Assembly: GCA_022036555.1 (NCBI GenBank)
Contig: CM039140.1
Span: forward strand, 28,353,843 to 28,417,842
DNA from: Microstegium vimineum
Lineage: Eukaryota > Streptophyta > Magnoliopsida > Poales > Poaceae
Direction of reading: 5' to 3'
Length of the DNA stretch: 64,000 nucleotides
Shown: positions 33,598 through 45,684 of the stretch, in pieces
How the letters are laid out: the number at the start of each line of letters is the position of its first letter
Position numbering within the stretch: the first letter of the stretch is position 1
The notes under the pieces: model-generated
What the model was told of the DNA's origin: nothing
Seen by the model: only the letters and a program-made list of their open reading frames with translations
Databases searched by the model: none
Translations under genes and position numbers: made by a program

Positions 33598-33831
33598 CAC
33601 GCCGCCTAGGTCCTGTTCGTCCTTGTTCGACCTGCAGCCATGCGTCTTGTGACCGGGAACATCCCTATTCCCTGATTTGGGCATGCGCGAGGGTTGGCAG
33701 CACATGGCCGGGCAACCCCGCATTCCATCGTACAGGGCTGAGAGCGCCCTAATCCCTATTGAAGTGTCCGTCGGAGGTATGGCATGAGCATAGCGAGTGT
33801 CAATCGGCAGTTAGGCAGCACATGAACTTGT
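33598..33831 (-). mobile_element. G LTR fragment inside T
   Basis: These 234 bp match 21,253-21,478 of the G 3' LTR and the first part of 45,969-46,571. They lie between T gag and the duplicated T LTR start, where no host DNA belongs in an intact element. They mark the original T/G border, copied along with the 1,350 bp block. Confidence 0.88.
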
Positions 33832-36490
33832 GCCGACCTCTTCTCTCTGAGTGGCTTGGCGTACCTGGGCATCCGATCATAAAAACAAGGTTTCTTACCT
33901 GACCGATTGGCGGCGTAGTACCCATTGCACTCGGGACAATCATCGGCAATAGGCAGCTTGATGCCTTCTTCCCAACAGTGAACGAAGAAGGGACACTTCC
34001 AGTGGTCCTTATGCCGAAGCCACTCCTGGTGCTCCTCTTCTTGCCGATATCGCTCTTCACGTGATTGCCGATAGTCTTGCCTCGGCTGCTTGTGTGTGAT
34101 CACAATACCAGGAGCTCTTCTGGTACTGCCTCCTTCATCGGCAACCTTCTTGCCCTTTCTGTCATCGGCAAACCTCCTTTCATCACGCTCAGTCACTTGA
34201 TGATTAGGATCTATCGATGCATTTTTCCTAGCAGCTTCCGATGTCAGCACCTTGGTTTTTCCACTAGCTTCTACCATGTTGTTTGGAAACGGGTGCTGAT
34301 CAATCTTCATCGGTTTCTGGACTTTAGAACTTTCAAATTTAATGCGTCCAGATTCAATCTCTGACTGCAATTGCTGCCTGAATACCTTGCAGTCATTGGT
34401 ACTGTGAGAAGTCGCATTATGCCATTTACAGTACCTGATTTTCTTGAGCTCTTCAGCCGATGGAATTACTTGGTTAGGCGCCAACTTAATTCGCCCTTCT
34501 TGAAGTAACAGGTCAAACATCCTATCGGCCTTGGTGATGTCAAAGGTGAACCTTTCAGCCTCCTTCTGGCCGAACGGACAAGACACAGACTTCTTATCTT
34601 TCACCCATTCGGCAGCGCTGATATTTAGCTCTTCATCGGATCCAGAATCTTCTTCTTGCCCGATGAAGGTCACCTTCTTGTTCCAAGTCTTCCTAGGTTC
34701 AAAGGTTTTGATATCTTGATCGGCAATCCTTTGTACCAGATGACTTAGGCTTTCAAATTCTTGGGACACGTATTTGTCCTTGATGTGCGGCAGTAATCCT
34801 TGGAAGGCCAAATCTGCCAATTGCCGATCATCAAGTACCAGGCTGTAGCACTTGTTCTTCACGTCCCGCAGCCTCTGAACAAAGCTTTCTACCGATTCAT
34901 CGTTGCGTTGTCTCATCTTGACCAAATCGGTAAGCTTCTTCTCATGTATGCCAGCGAAGAAGTATTTATGAAATTGCCTCTCTAGATCGGCCCATGTGAT
35001 TACAGAATTTGGAAGCAGCGATATGAACCATGTGAATGCCGATCCAGACAATGATGAAGAGAACAATCCCACCCTCAATTCCTCCGTGCTGGCAGCTTCT
35101 CCGCACTGGATAATGAAGCGATTAATATGCTCCATCGTTGATGTATCATCTTGGCCGGAGAACTTTGTAAAATCAGGCACTTTGTACCAATTTGGTAGAG
35201 GAATCAAGTCATACGCTAGAGGATACGGAGTCCGATAAGAATATGTATTGACTTTGGGTTTGATGCCGAATTGTTCTTTCATAATTTCAGCGATCTTATC
35301 GGTCCAATATGCATCCTGCTCTTGCCGACTCATTGGCTGGTCATTGACTGGTGGAGCCGGCTGATGCGCCTCTTGAAGATGATGCGGAGTAGACACGGGC
35401 GCAGCACTAGTCATCTGAACACTATGCATCAGTTGATTTACCGATGGATAGTTTTGCACACTTAGCAGATTAGGTTGAGTCATCGTATTCATCGGTTGCT
35501 GTACCGATGGTCCGCTCTGAGTGTTTGCTGGGCCTCCATAATGATACATTGACACACTAGGTTGTTGAGCTCGCGGTTGGTTGGCCCATCCAGGATTGTA
35601 AATCATCGGCATGTGACTTACCGATGGCTGATAGCTGACTAGAGCGTGTTGCTCTTGTATCCTGGAGCAATCAATCATCAGATTACCTAGCGCTCCGGCT
35701 TGAGGGTTGGCAACCATAGGTTGACTTCCAGCTGCTATAATGTGTTGCATCGGCACAGAGCTTGCCGATGGTGGCATCAAAGGTATCTTAGGAATCACTT
35801 GAAAATCTTCTGATGGCACTTGTACAGTTGGAGAGGGCGTAGAATAATGCACCATAGGGGCCCCCGGCTGTGATTGCATTGCCGATGCCATAGGGCCCTT
35901 CCAAGCTGAGCTATCTCCCTGCACCAGACTAGAACCAGTAGATAGATTGGGAGGCATACCTTATCCCCACAAGTTAGTGGGAGCTGATTGTCTCTGGATA
36001 GCAGGTCCTGCAATTGCCAACGCCACTGGATCTATACACAGCTTGGTGACGCTGTCAGGGCTCGGCCTTGGCAGTGTAGCCACATCGGCAGATGGTTCCA
36101 CAGGAGTGGAAGACGCCATCGGGGCTGCCGATCCAGGTTGATGATACGCTGGACCAACATATTGCGGTGCATGTCCTTCTTTGAATGATTGCATGACAGC
36201 ATTGTAGACAGTATTGGACAGCACGCTGGAGTGGCTAATCAATGCTTGACTTAGAGAAGAATTAACCATCTCTTGTAGCTTACCAGGTTGGCGTCGTACG
36301 TGACCTGCCGTGGCAACGGCGGATCTTGCTTCTGGATTGCTTCGCCGCTCCTGCTTAGGCTGAAGGATTTCAGATATAATTGCTTGTACTCTTCCATAGC
36401 CCGCTCCATGGCTAGCTTCTGATTGTCTTTCAGATCGGCCTCGGAGACTTCAATGACGTTCCTCTGGTTAACGTCGGCGTTATCACCCAT
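33832..36490 (-). pseudogene. gag: T gag, nearly open
   Basis: The ATG at 36,490 (MGDNADVNQRN) lies about 50 nt after the LTR end. A one-base shift near 36,280 and a TAA near 35,960 interrupt the N-terminal third. After that, about 700 codons are open. The Retrotrans_gag core is near 34,750-35,060 (WADLERQFHKYFFAG and VESFVQRLRDVKNKCYS). A C-x2-H-x4-H-x4-C knuckle (CKWHNATSHSTNDC) lies near 34,410, and another Cys-rich stretch is near 33,920-34,000. The last residues before the stop at 33,756 come from G LTR sequence, so the true C-terminus and the link to protease are lost. Confidence 0.88.
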
Positions 36491-36518
36491 GATAGATGTA
36501 TAAATTATATAATCGGGT

Positions 36519-36540
36519 CCCACCGGGTGTGCCAAAAGAG
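36519..36540 (-). other. T primer-binding site
   Basis: On the minus strand TTTTGGCACACCCGGTGGG follows the LTR end TGTCAACA with a few bases between. It differs clearly from the R1/G site, so T uses another primer tRNA or belongs to another sublineage. Confidence 0.7.
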
Positions 36541-36541
36541 G

Positions 36542-37656
36542 TGTTGACACAAAAAGCGTTAGGATCTGCGAACACCTCGGGCTTATACCCGAAATTCGAT
36601 ATCCAGAGGCGTGCCAGTCGATTTGACCAGTTAATCGACAAGGACGATAACTAGAACAAGATTCAATCAAGACAACGGCGATGCGCCCGGATGCCAAGAT
36701 TGGAGCTTGATGAGGATAACTAGAGCAGAGCTGAACGAGACAACAATGATGCGCCCGAATGTCAAAGCTCAGAGATAGTCCCACGCGGAACTTGCAAGGA
36801 TTTGATGGAGATCAAGATGATGCAGCCCGTTGAAGCTTGAAGAACTCGTTGATAATCTAAGACTAATGCAATAAAGGGTAAATTGCGATAAAAGTAGAAT
36901 AAGAGTAGAATTGATTTGATTGATATTGGATTGCTATGTTACACGCAGCCCTTGGGCACATATTTATACTCCCGCATGGAGAGTTGTACAAAGACACGAC
37001 TCGTATCCTTCCTAAAACAAACTCCTAACTTTAAGGAAACTGACTCGCGCAGGAGTCGCATCTAAAATAACAATATTATTTTCCTAAACAAACACATCTA
37101 TTTTAAAGGAAAACAAACGACCCATGCAAGAATTGGACTCAAACTGCTATAATAATACTGGATAAAATCACCAGTTTCCTTATGTCTCTCCCTCGATGAA
37201 AACTTTCCATCGGCAGATCCCTTCAATCTGCGGTTTCCTTCTTTGACCACCGGCAATCCCCTGCTGTCATCAAACGCTAAGTCACCCTGTGCTCATTGGC
37301 ATCCCATGCCCATCGGCATCGGCAATACTTCTCGATCGGCAACTTATACTGGCAACTTGTCTTTACCAATCAATCCCTATCAGCAATCGGTATTGGCAAC
37401 ATCTCTTCATCGGCAATTGGCATCAGCTTCTCATCGGCAATCTACATCAGCAACTTTATAGCTTAGGCCACTCGACTTCACCAATTAACCCTTGTCGGCA
37501 AGGATCATCCAGCCTCTATCGGCAACACACTTAGTCTCCCCACAACACACTCCCATCGGCAATATTGACTCACCACTTCCCGATGCCGATGGAAAACGGC
37601 TGCTGATCAACACAAGTCTTAGCTCATTTGACACGTGCCGAAAAACGGTGTCAACA
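36542..37656 (-). mobile_element. T LTR, complete, shared between two partial T copies
   Basis: The 1,115 bp LTR has inverted tips TGTTGACA and TGTCAACA. On its downstream (minus) side are a primer-binding site and gag, as for a 5' LTR. On its upstream side are a polypurine tract and an accessory gene, as for a 3' LTR. It therefore plays both roles. A minus-strand TATAAATA lies at 36,961-36,968. ATCGGCA words are dense at the U3 end (37,200-37,640). Confidence 0.92.
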
Positions 37657-37658
37657 CA

Positions 37659-37672
37659 TGCCCCCCAGTTTC
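37659..37672 (-). other. T polypurine tract
   Basis: On the minus strand AAACTGGGGGGCATG lies directly before the LTR start TGTTGACA. An inverted TTTCGG/CCGAAA pair (about 37,670-37,705) flanks its upstream side. Confidence 0.72.
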
Positions 37673-37904
37673 GGAGTGTATAATACTTTACGCGCCGAAA
37701 TTCCCTCTACTATAGCCGTTACCTTCGAGATAACTGCACAACTTCCTCGATCTCCGCGCGCAGAACCACAATTTATTAATAAAATCCCTCGATTATAGCA
37801 CAAACAGTTGCAAATTTGACAACATCTCCTTGATTATCGCGCACATCCTCCGCAGGCCTCTCCACATTCCTGCACAGTATGAACCGAATACCCCTGGCTC
37901 AGGC

Positions 37905-37911
37905 CTATAAG
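37905..37911 (+). promoter_or_regulatory. Putative TATA box of the PMD gene
   Basis: CTATAAG in AGGCCTATAAGAGTTACC lies about 160 bp before the ATG at 38,068, comparable to the spacing in R1 and G. The box is weaker than TATAAATA. Confidence 0.5.
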
Positions 37912-38067
37912 AGTTACCACAACTCACTTTTTACCCTAGGCCCACTTTCACTTTTCACTGCCTTCGTCTTCAACCTCCGGCAGCGCCTCCGAAGAACATC
38001 CTCTTGAGCTCAAGCAACAGTACTCTCCCCAATCCAAGGACGAACCGCAAGAACTCCTTCAGCTCCA

Positions 38068-41000
38068 ATGGCGATCCAAGTTGACATCCCCAAGGTAAAA
38101 TCTACTTTCTCCTCATCCAATCCCCTGCTAGTTCCTTTGTCTGTATGAATCCATAATCTTCCCCTTTCCTTCTTTGATTCTTTCCTTTCTTTTCTTTTCA
38201 AACCCTAGGAACTGTACAACAAGGTAGTGATCCCTCTTGAGCAGTCCAGCTTCATCTGCCTAGGTCCAATGGGAAATCCTGCCCCTAGCTATCTGATCAA
38301 TGCGGAGGCCAACCGGATTCCATTCAGGTCTGAATGCTTCGGTTTAGGATTATGGAAGGACGCCTTCCGGCTATGGCCCAAACCCACCAAAGGGTGGAAG
38401 AACTAGTACCTTAGGGTCGCTAGAACACAGCAAGTGTATTGGTCAGAGCGCAACTTGGATCTGTGCATCAGGCTCTCCATTGCCGATATGGAGAAAAATG
38501 AGAACATGTTGATGGCAGCCTCCTACTTTTGGTCTGACACTATGAACGCCTTCCTATTCAGGCATGGACCAGCCACTCCCACACTTGCCGATGTGCACAT
38601 GTTGACCGGTCTTGACGTCTCCTCTGCCGATACCTTTACTCTATTCAATAGGAAAGCCGAGTATAAAGTGAACACTCGGAATATCGGCGGCTAGACCGGC
38701 TATATCCAGGAGTATCAGAAGACTGGATCGGTAAACCAGAGGGAGCATGCCACCTTCCCTGAATATGTGGCTAGAAAAATTCATCTTCTACGGCAGGGCA
38801 GTCGGACCTACCACCATGCATCTTCCGGCAGCAGAACTCCTTGCCGATGGAACGAGACTTCCTCTAGGCAGATACCTTCTTGGATTGGTATATCGTCTTA
38901 TGCATCAAGTATCCAGGAAGTTACTGCTAGGCGAGCCCATCGGCAACCTCAGGGGTCCTTGGTGGTTTGTCAACATGTGGCTGAATGCACAAATGTACAA
39001 AGCCCTTCAGTTTGACTTGTTCGCTCAACAATTCCCAAGAGACATATCGGAAGATTACAAATGTAGGGATGATGAATCGGCAACTCGCCCTCCACTCAAC
39101 TTCGGAGAGGCCATCATAGTGTTGCCAGGGACCGATGCCGATGCAGAACAATTCGGCTTATTCTTTCAGAAATTTTACAACGGAATCCCTGCCTCAGAAC
39201 GGCTCTGGTGGCCATACGTTGATGAGAACAATCAATTTCCTCTGCTGTTCAATCTTACCGATGGGAATGTGCCTCAAAATCAAGTAATCATGAAGGCCAG
39301 TATTGTTCCCCATGCTATCCCAGTCAATATCTTCGGAACTGGGAAGAATACCCCTCCATCCTACGAGTTCTACTACCCATCGGCAGCGGCAAGACAACTG
39401 GCATTTGGCCAACTTCCGATCAAACTTTGCTACTCCAAGGTGGTAAAGCCCAGGCAGACTATCTCCAGTGCTCTAGACTGGAACAAAGTCATCAATCTTC
39501 CTCCTAATGCCGATACGTCAGATATTGATTTATCCTCCTGGTCACCAACATCCTTCATTACAAATGAATACAAATTCTAGTGGCAAGAATGGAGATATCA
39601 ATTGTTTGCCAAGTCATCACACTACTATCAGAACATAATTGATGTCAATCACATCATTCCCGATGATGCAGTAAGTTTTTCATTCCGATGCATTCCTCAT
39701 TACTTTATTTTTATCATCGGCATCTGACTCCTTTATGCTTAACAGGTCGACGACCCGATTCCTAGGATGAGCAGGAGTGGCAAGCCTTTTAATCTCCGAA
39801 TGATGAACCCCATGTCACTCATCGGCAACAACGCCCCCACACTAACCGCCTTCACTCCACAGAAGGTACCCAAACCGACACCTGCAAAAACCAAGGCTAC
39901 ATCGGCTGCTGCTGCCGCCTTGACGTGGGTTTTTGCAGTAAACTCATCTCCACTCGTACCGATCATATACTGTTTCATCGGTAATAGTTTACTTTGTATA
40001 ACTTGCACTAAATATTTTCAGGCTATGAGGTCATCGGTAGCTGCTTCAAACACTCAAGCATCTCCAAGTCCTGCTGCCGATGCCCCCAGGCTTCATCGAA
40101 ACAGGCTGGCTCCTCCGATGCCGAACCAAGGAAGAAAAGGCGCTTGAGATTGGCCACCCCATCTTCGCCTTCTACTCCAGTTGCATCACCAATTGCCAAC
40201 ACGCCAACGGCAGAACCATCATCGGCTCCTATCCCAGATCACCCGCTGGACGACGTCCCCGATTAGGAGATAACACTGCCCGCTGCAACAGCGGAGGCGA
40301 CATCGGCATCGGCATCACCAGCCGAAATTCCCGATGAGAGAGCGGTGTCGCCAACACAGGAGCAAACCACCACAGCGGAAGCAACGCCAGCAACAATGCC
40401 ACCAGCACCAACAGCGTCAGCTGCTTCCCCAACAGAAGCCCACTCATCAGCAACTGCTGCTGATCTTCAGGATGAAGCTGGACCGTCCAACATGCCAAGT
40501 CCTAGGCAAGAAATTCACTTCAAGATGGTAAGTCGGCTACCTAAAAATTCATAGTATAACCTTATGATTGGTACAGTTTAACTTCTTCTTTTTCAGGCCC
40601 AAGACTCCCCAGATAGCCTCTTTTCCTTCGGCCTCAACCTCCAGGACGAAGATGAACACCAAGAAGGCCCCGCTCGAGCAGACAGCTTATTCTCCTTCGC
40701 TATCGACATTCCCGATGAGGATGAGGACGAAGAAAGCTCTGCTCCAGCTCTGTCGGCAAAGGTTAAATCCAAACTCGAAGCACTGCTCTCCTTGCTGCAA
40801 CAAGACACATCCCAGCTCATCCAGGATTCAACTGCAGCAAGGACAGCTTTCAAGGATGTCCAAGGCCACCTCCCTACTGATACAGAAGAAATGCTCTTCC
40901 AGGCAACTTTCCTCGATAGCAAGCTGCTCCAATACCAGAGGCTCTCCCGTCGCATAGCCGATAGGACTGCCCAATCTCAGGCTGAGGAAGATAAGCTCAA

Positions 41001-41346
41001 GTTTAAAAGCATTGCCGACGAGAAGCACAAGAGCATCGGCCAAGCAGAGGTCTCCAGTGCCAATCTCGAGCAAGAAATTACTCAGCTATCGGCAAGGAAA
41101 GAAGAGCTACTGACTGAGTTGAAAAAGGCCGAAGAGGCTCTAAGCACAACCAATCAGAAGAAAGCCCAACTGTCTGATATCATCAGGGTTCTGCGGCAAG
41201 AAAGAGACCAAAATGCCCGACAAGCCATTCTACTGAAGAAGAAAATCAAGCCCGTCGAGGGCTCTGCCGATGCCGATGCCAAGGAGATGGATGAAATAGA
41301 GCAAATTCGCCTGCGTGCGATATTAGCCATCCAATCCTTGTTGTAA
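38068..41346 (+). pseudogene. T antisense accessory gene with plant mobile domain (PF10536)
   Basis: The gene runs opposite to T gag-pol. Exon 1 (38,068-38,094) encodes MAIQVDIPK. Exon 2 (38,209-39,670) carries the plant mobile domain: WSERNLDLCIRLSIADM, LADVHMLTGLDV, FLNMWLEKF-like, GPWWFVNMWLNAQMYK and NFGEAI. Exon 3 starts at 39,746, exon 4 is about 40,021-40,527 with a PRKKRRLR basic patch, and exon 5 (40,597-41,346) is acidic and then coiled coil, ending AILAIQSLL. Splice sites are GT/AG. Three TAG stops (two from TGG, one from CAG) and one extra C near 38,757 break exon 2. In Arabidopsis, PMD proteins MAIN and MAIL1 act in transposon silencing; versions inside retrotransposons are known. 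What this one did is unknown. Confidence 0.85.
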
Positions 41347-41460
41347 TTTATTATATCGGTCGTTGTAACATTGATACTTAACTTGGCTTTGTAATATAAT
41401 GTCAGTACATTTTTACCGATGCTCATATAACTTTTTCCTTCATTGGCATTCAATTGAGTA

Positions 41461-44400
41461 CTATGCGTCTACCCAAATACTAGGGTAATATTTCTTTAAG
41501 TATTTACCGTTGATTGCTCTAGAGAATGCAACTCCCTCGAGAGTTTCCAAAATATAGGCATTACCAGGAGCAGACTGCTTTATCCGATAAGGACCTTCCC
41601 AATTAGGAGACCATTTTCCAAATTTAGAACTCTTAGTCCCAATCGGTAAAATCAACTTCCAAACCAAATCACCATCGGTAAATTCTTTCACCTTCACTTT
41701 CTTGTCATACCATCTGGCAATCCTCTTCTTATTCTCCGCAATGCTGATCAATGCCCTCAACCGATGACCTGCTAAATCCTCTAACTCGTCTTTCATTAGA
41801 GTAGCATAATCATCGGTCATCAATTGATCTTGAAAAGATAATCGCCTAGAGCTAGTTTTAATTTCCCAAGGCAGGACAACATCGTGCCCATAGACCAACT
41901 GATATGGCGAAACTTTGGTTGCATCATGACAAGCCATCCGATATGCCCATAAGGCTTCATTTAACACCACATGCCACCTTCTAGGGTTTTCTTCAATCTT
42001 GCGTTTTATAAGCTTGATAACTCCCTTATTAGTCGCTTCAGCCTGACCATTAGCCTGGGCATAATAGGGAGAAGAGTTTAATACCTTGAACCCCATACTA
42101 GCAGCAAATTCATCAAACTCTCCCGATGTGAACATGGTTCATTGATCGGTAGTAATAGTCTGAGGAATGCCGAATCGGTAAACAATGTGTTCTTTAACAA
42201 AATCCACCATGTTTGCCGATGTCACCTTCTTCAAAGGAATTGCCTCAACCCATTTAGTGAAGTAATCGGTAGCGACAAGTATAAACTTATGCCCCTTACT
42301 TGATGGTGGATAAATCTGGCTGATGAGATCAATAGCCCATCCTCTAAACGGCCAAGGCTTGATTATAGGATTCATTGCCGATGCAGGTGCCCTCTGTACG
42401 TTACCAAACTTCTGACAATCCTGGCATCCTTTAAAATAGTTAAAGCAATCTTCAAGAATTGTTGGCCAATAATATCCATTCCGCCTAACCATCCACTTCA
42501 TCTTGAATGCCGATTGATGCGCTCCACACACACCTTCATGGATCTCACCGATCAACTCTTTTGATTCCTCTTTATTAAGGCACTTGAGTAAAACTCCATC
42601 AATTGTCCGATAATATAATTCATCGTCGAGGAGCACATACTTGGTAGCTTGAAATCTCAGACGCCTTTCAACCTTCTTAGATGGATCTTTTAAGTAATCG
42701 GCAATCTCTTTTCTCCAGTCATCGGCAACCATTACCGATGTCATGACTTCTGGGATCGGCTGATACCCTGAAGCATTCTGTGCTAACCGATTAGCTTCTT
42801 CGTTATGCAATCTAGGAATATGCTCGAGGCGGTATTCTTTGAACTCTTTTAATAACTGCAAACACCTTTCATGGGTTGCAATCAAAGCTTCACTCCGGCA
42901 TTCATACGTCCCGATCAATTGGTTAATCACCAACATAGAATCACCGAAGATTTCAACAGCATCGGCACGTACAACCCTGAGTAATTCTAACCCCTTTAGT
43001 AGAGCCTGGTACTCAGCCTGATTGTTTGTCGAAGTAGCAACAATCGGCAACGAAATCTTATACTTCCGTCCTCGGGGTGAAATCAAGAGAATGCCGATAC
43101 CTGCCCCGTCTTTGCATGTAGACCCATCAAAGAACAAAGTCCAAGGAGCAATCTCTACAGAGCTTACCATATTGCAATGCTGAGTAACAAAATCGGCCAT
43201 TACCTGACCCTTAACAGCCTTAGCTGATTCATACCTTAGGTCAAACTCTGAAAGTGCCAAAATCCACTTACCGATTCGTCCACTTAGTATCGGCATTGAC
43301 AACATGTACTTAACCACATCATCTTTGCAGATAACAGTGCATTCAACCAACAATAAATAATGCCTCAATTTTATGCAAGAGAAATACAAACATAAGCATA
43401 ATCTCTCTATAGCCGAATACCTGGTTTCAGCATCCACCAACCTTCTGCCCAGATAATATATCACACATTCTTTCCCTTCAAATTCTTGAATCAAGGCTGA
43501 CCCGATAACACCATCATCGGCAGACAAATATAACCTGAAAGGCTTCCCGTGTTGAGGTGGAACCAAGACTGGAGGGTTCACCAAATATTTCTTGATCTCC
43601 TCCAAGGCTAACTGCTGTTCTTCTTTCCATATAAACTCTTGATCGGCTTTCAGCTTCAACAATGGACTAAAAGATTTAATCTTACCAGATAAGTTAGATA
43701 TAAACCTTCTAATGAAATTAATCTTGCCGATTAAGGACTGCAGCTCAGTCTTGTTTGTAGGAGCAACCACTTTGTTAATTGCATCAATAGATTTTCTGCC
43801 GATCTCGATACCTCTTTGATGCACCATAAAGCCCAGAAACTGTCCTGCCAATACACCAAACGCACACTTATTAGGATTCATCTTCAACCCATGCTCCCTT
43901 GTGCATTCCAATATTTTTCGCAAATCGGCAAGATGCTTCCCAAAATCTCTGGACTTAACCACCACATCATCAATATAGATTTCGACTATCGTGCCGATAT
44001 ACTTATGAAAGATGAAATTCATTGCTCTCTGATAAGTAGCACCGGCATTCTTTAAGCCAAAAGTCATGACAACCCACTCAAACAATCCGACGTGACCTGG
44101 ACATCTGAAAGCAGTCTTGGATATGTCTTCTTCAGCCATGAATATCTGATTATATCCAGCATTACCATCCATGAAGCTAATGATTTGATGTCCAGCAGCA
44201 GCATCAATCAGTAGATCGGCAACGGGCATCGGATAGCCATCCATCGGCATAGCCTTGTTAAGATTCCTGAAATCAATACAAACACGAAGTTTTCTATTCT
44301 TTTTATACACAGGAACCACGTCAGAAATCCATTCGGCATATCGGCATTGCCGAATAAATCTAGCTTCGATTAACTTTGTAATCTCAGCCTTGATGTCGGG

Positions 44401-44710
44401 TAAAATAGTAGGATTGCATCGGCGCGCAGGTTGCCGATGTGGTTGGAAACCAGACTTGATGGGTAACCGATGTTCAACTATTGATCGGTCTAAACCAGGC
44501 ATCTCTGTATAATCCCAAGCAAAACAATCTTTATATTCCTTTCATAAATCAGTTAACTGTTGTTTACATTGGGAATCTAACTTAGCACTAATAAAAGTAG
44601 GCCTAGGTTTACTACCGTCGCCGATGTCGATCTCGAGTAAATCATCGGCAGACGTGAAGCCCTGCCCTAGTTTTCCGTCGTCAGCAAACCGATCCATCAA
44701 AACTCTTCTT
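41461..44710 (-). pseudogene. pol: T pol: reverse transcriptase, RNase H and integrase
   Basis: The minus strand is open from 44,502 to 42,142 and from 42,138 to 41,461 in one frame, split only by a TGA at 42,139-42,141. Another TGA near 44,545 precedes it. Reverse transcriptase has MTFGLKNAGATYQR and the catalytic YIDD (IVEIYIDDVVVKS, ~43,970). RNase H shows D in FFDGST, E in NQAEYQAL and D in FGDSMLV. Integrase has H-H-C-C (HEGVCGAHQ to CQDC), D in WAIDLIS and D in TITTDQ. The E of NGQAEATNKG follows the stop. Apart from the two stops, pol is far better kept than in R1, so T is younger. Confidence 0.93.
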
Positions 44711-44802
44711 CAGGACCGACTGCTTGGATCGATTTAATGTGGTAATCGGCAACTTTGAGGAATTCCGTGTCACAGGCCTCACCCGATATGCATCTGGTTT
44801 GC

Positions 44803-45684
44803 TCATAGTTTTCGATTCCGTCGATGCGACAATTGATGGGGTCTCACTTCTAACAACTTCAATCTTGTCTCCGATCCACTACACAAGGCTCTGATGCATG
44901 GTAGAAGAAATACAACAATTGGCGTGGATCCAATCCTTCCTAAGAGCAAGTTGTAGGTGCCTTTGCCATTGATTACAAAAAACGTTGTCGGCAAAGTTTT
45001 ACTGCCGATGGTTAAATCAACACATACGGCTCCCATAGCTGTCGACACATTGCCTTCAAAGTCCTTGAGCTTCATGTCCGTTTTGACCAAGTCTTGATCG
45101 CCTTTCCCAAGTTTTCTGAACACAACATATGGCATTATATTGAGTGACGTGCCGCCATCTACCAGCATCTTTGTCATAGGCTGTCCATCCACTTTACCTT
45201 TAATGAACAGAGCCCTCAGGTGCTGCCTCTCATCATCAGCAGGCTTTTCGAAGACAGCCATCATCGGATCCAGCACCAATTGTGCCATCTCAGCAGCCTC
45301 CTCATCATCGCTGACAGGTGTCATGAACTCCATCGGCAACATGACAACCATATTGATCTCTGCCGATGGATCCCTGTCCTTGCGCTTTGGCCTCCACTGC
45401 TTTTCTCTTGAGGGTTCTTCATTGTCATATAGGTCATTGCGGCGTTCGCGCTGAATCCTCCTTTTCTGAGTCTTTGTCAGACCCTTGGGGCACCATCGAG
45501 GAAGCTTGGTTTTCCAGATAGGCTGGTGCTGCTTTCCACTGCTTGCATCGGTACTTCTTTCGATGTTGAGATCTCTGGAGAATATTTCTTCGCCAGGCAC
45601 TCTTGCATTGGCCATCTCCTCCAGCTCTTCTTGATCAACACGTCTGCCAAGCCTGTTATGGGCACTAAGCTTGCCCCCAATCAA
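44803..45684 (-). pseudogene. T protease, copy B
   Basis: The frame starts MIGGKLSAHNRLGRR and holds a conserved EINMVVMLPMEFM stretch and the active site LVDGGTSLNIMPYVVF (~45,135). It is in the same frame as pol. A one-base loss near 44,935 changes the GRDW motif region, so the last ~50 residues are read out of frame. Upstream of the first residues the sequence changes abruptly into T LTR, so gag and the rest of the 5' LTR have been deleted here. Confidence 0.88.

Larger units (their letters stand above)
32482..33831. repeat. 1,350 bp duplicated block, copy A
   Basis: This block matches 44,853-46,202 over exactly the same length with a few percent differences. It contains T protease (minus), about 290 bp of T LTR start, and a 234 bp piece of G LTR. 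The left junction shares ACAACTTCAATC and the right junction shares CATGAACTTGT with the sequence it joins. Confidence 0.92.
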
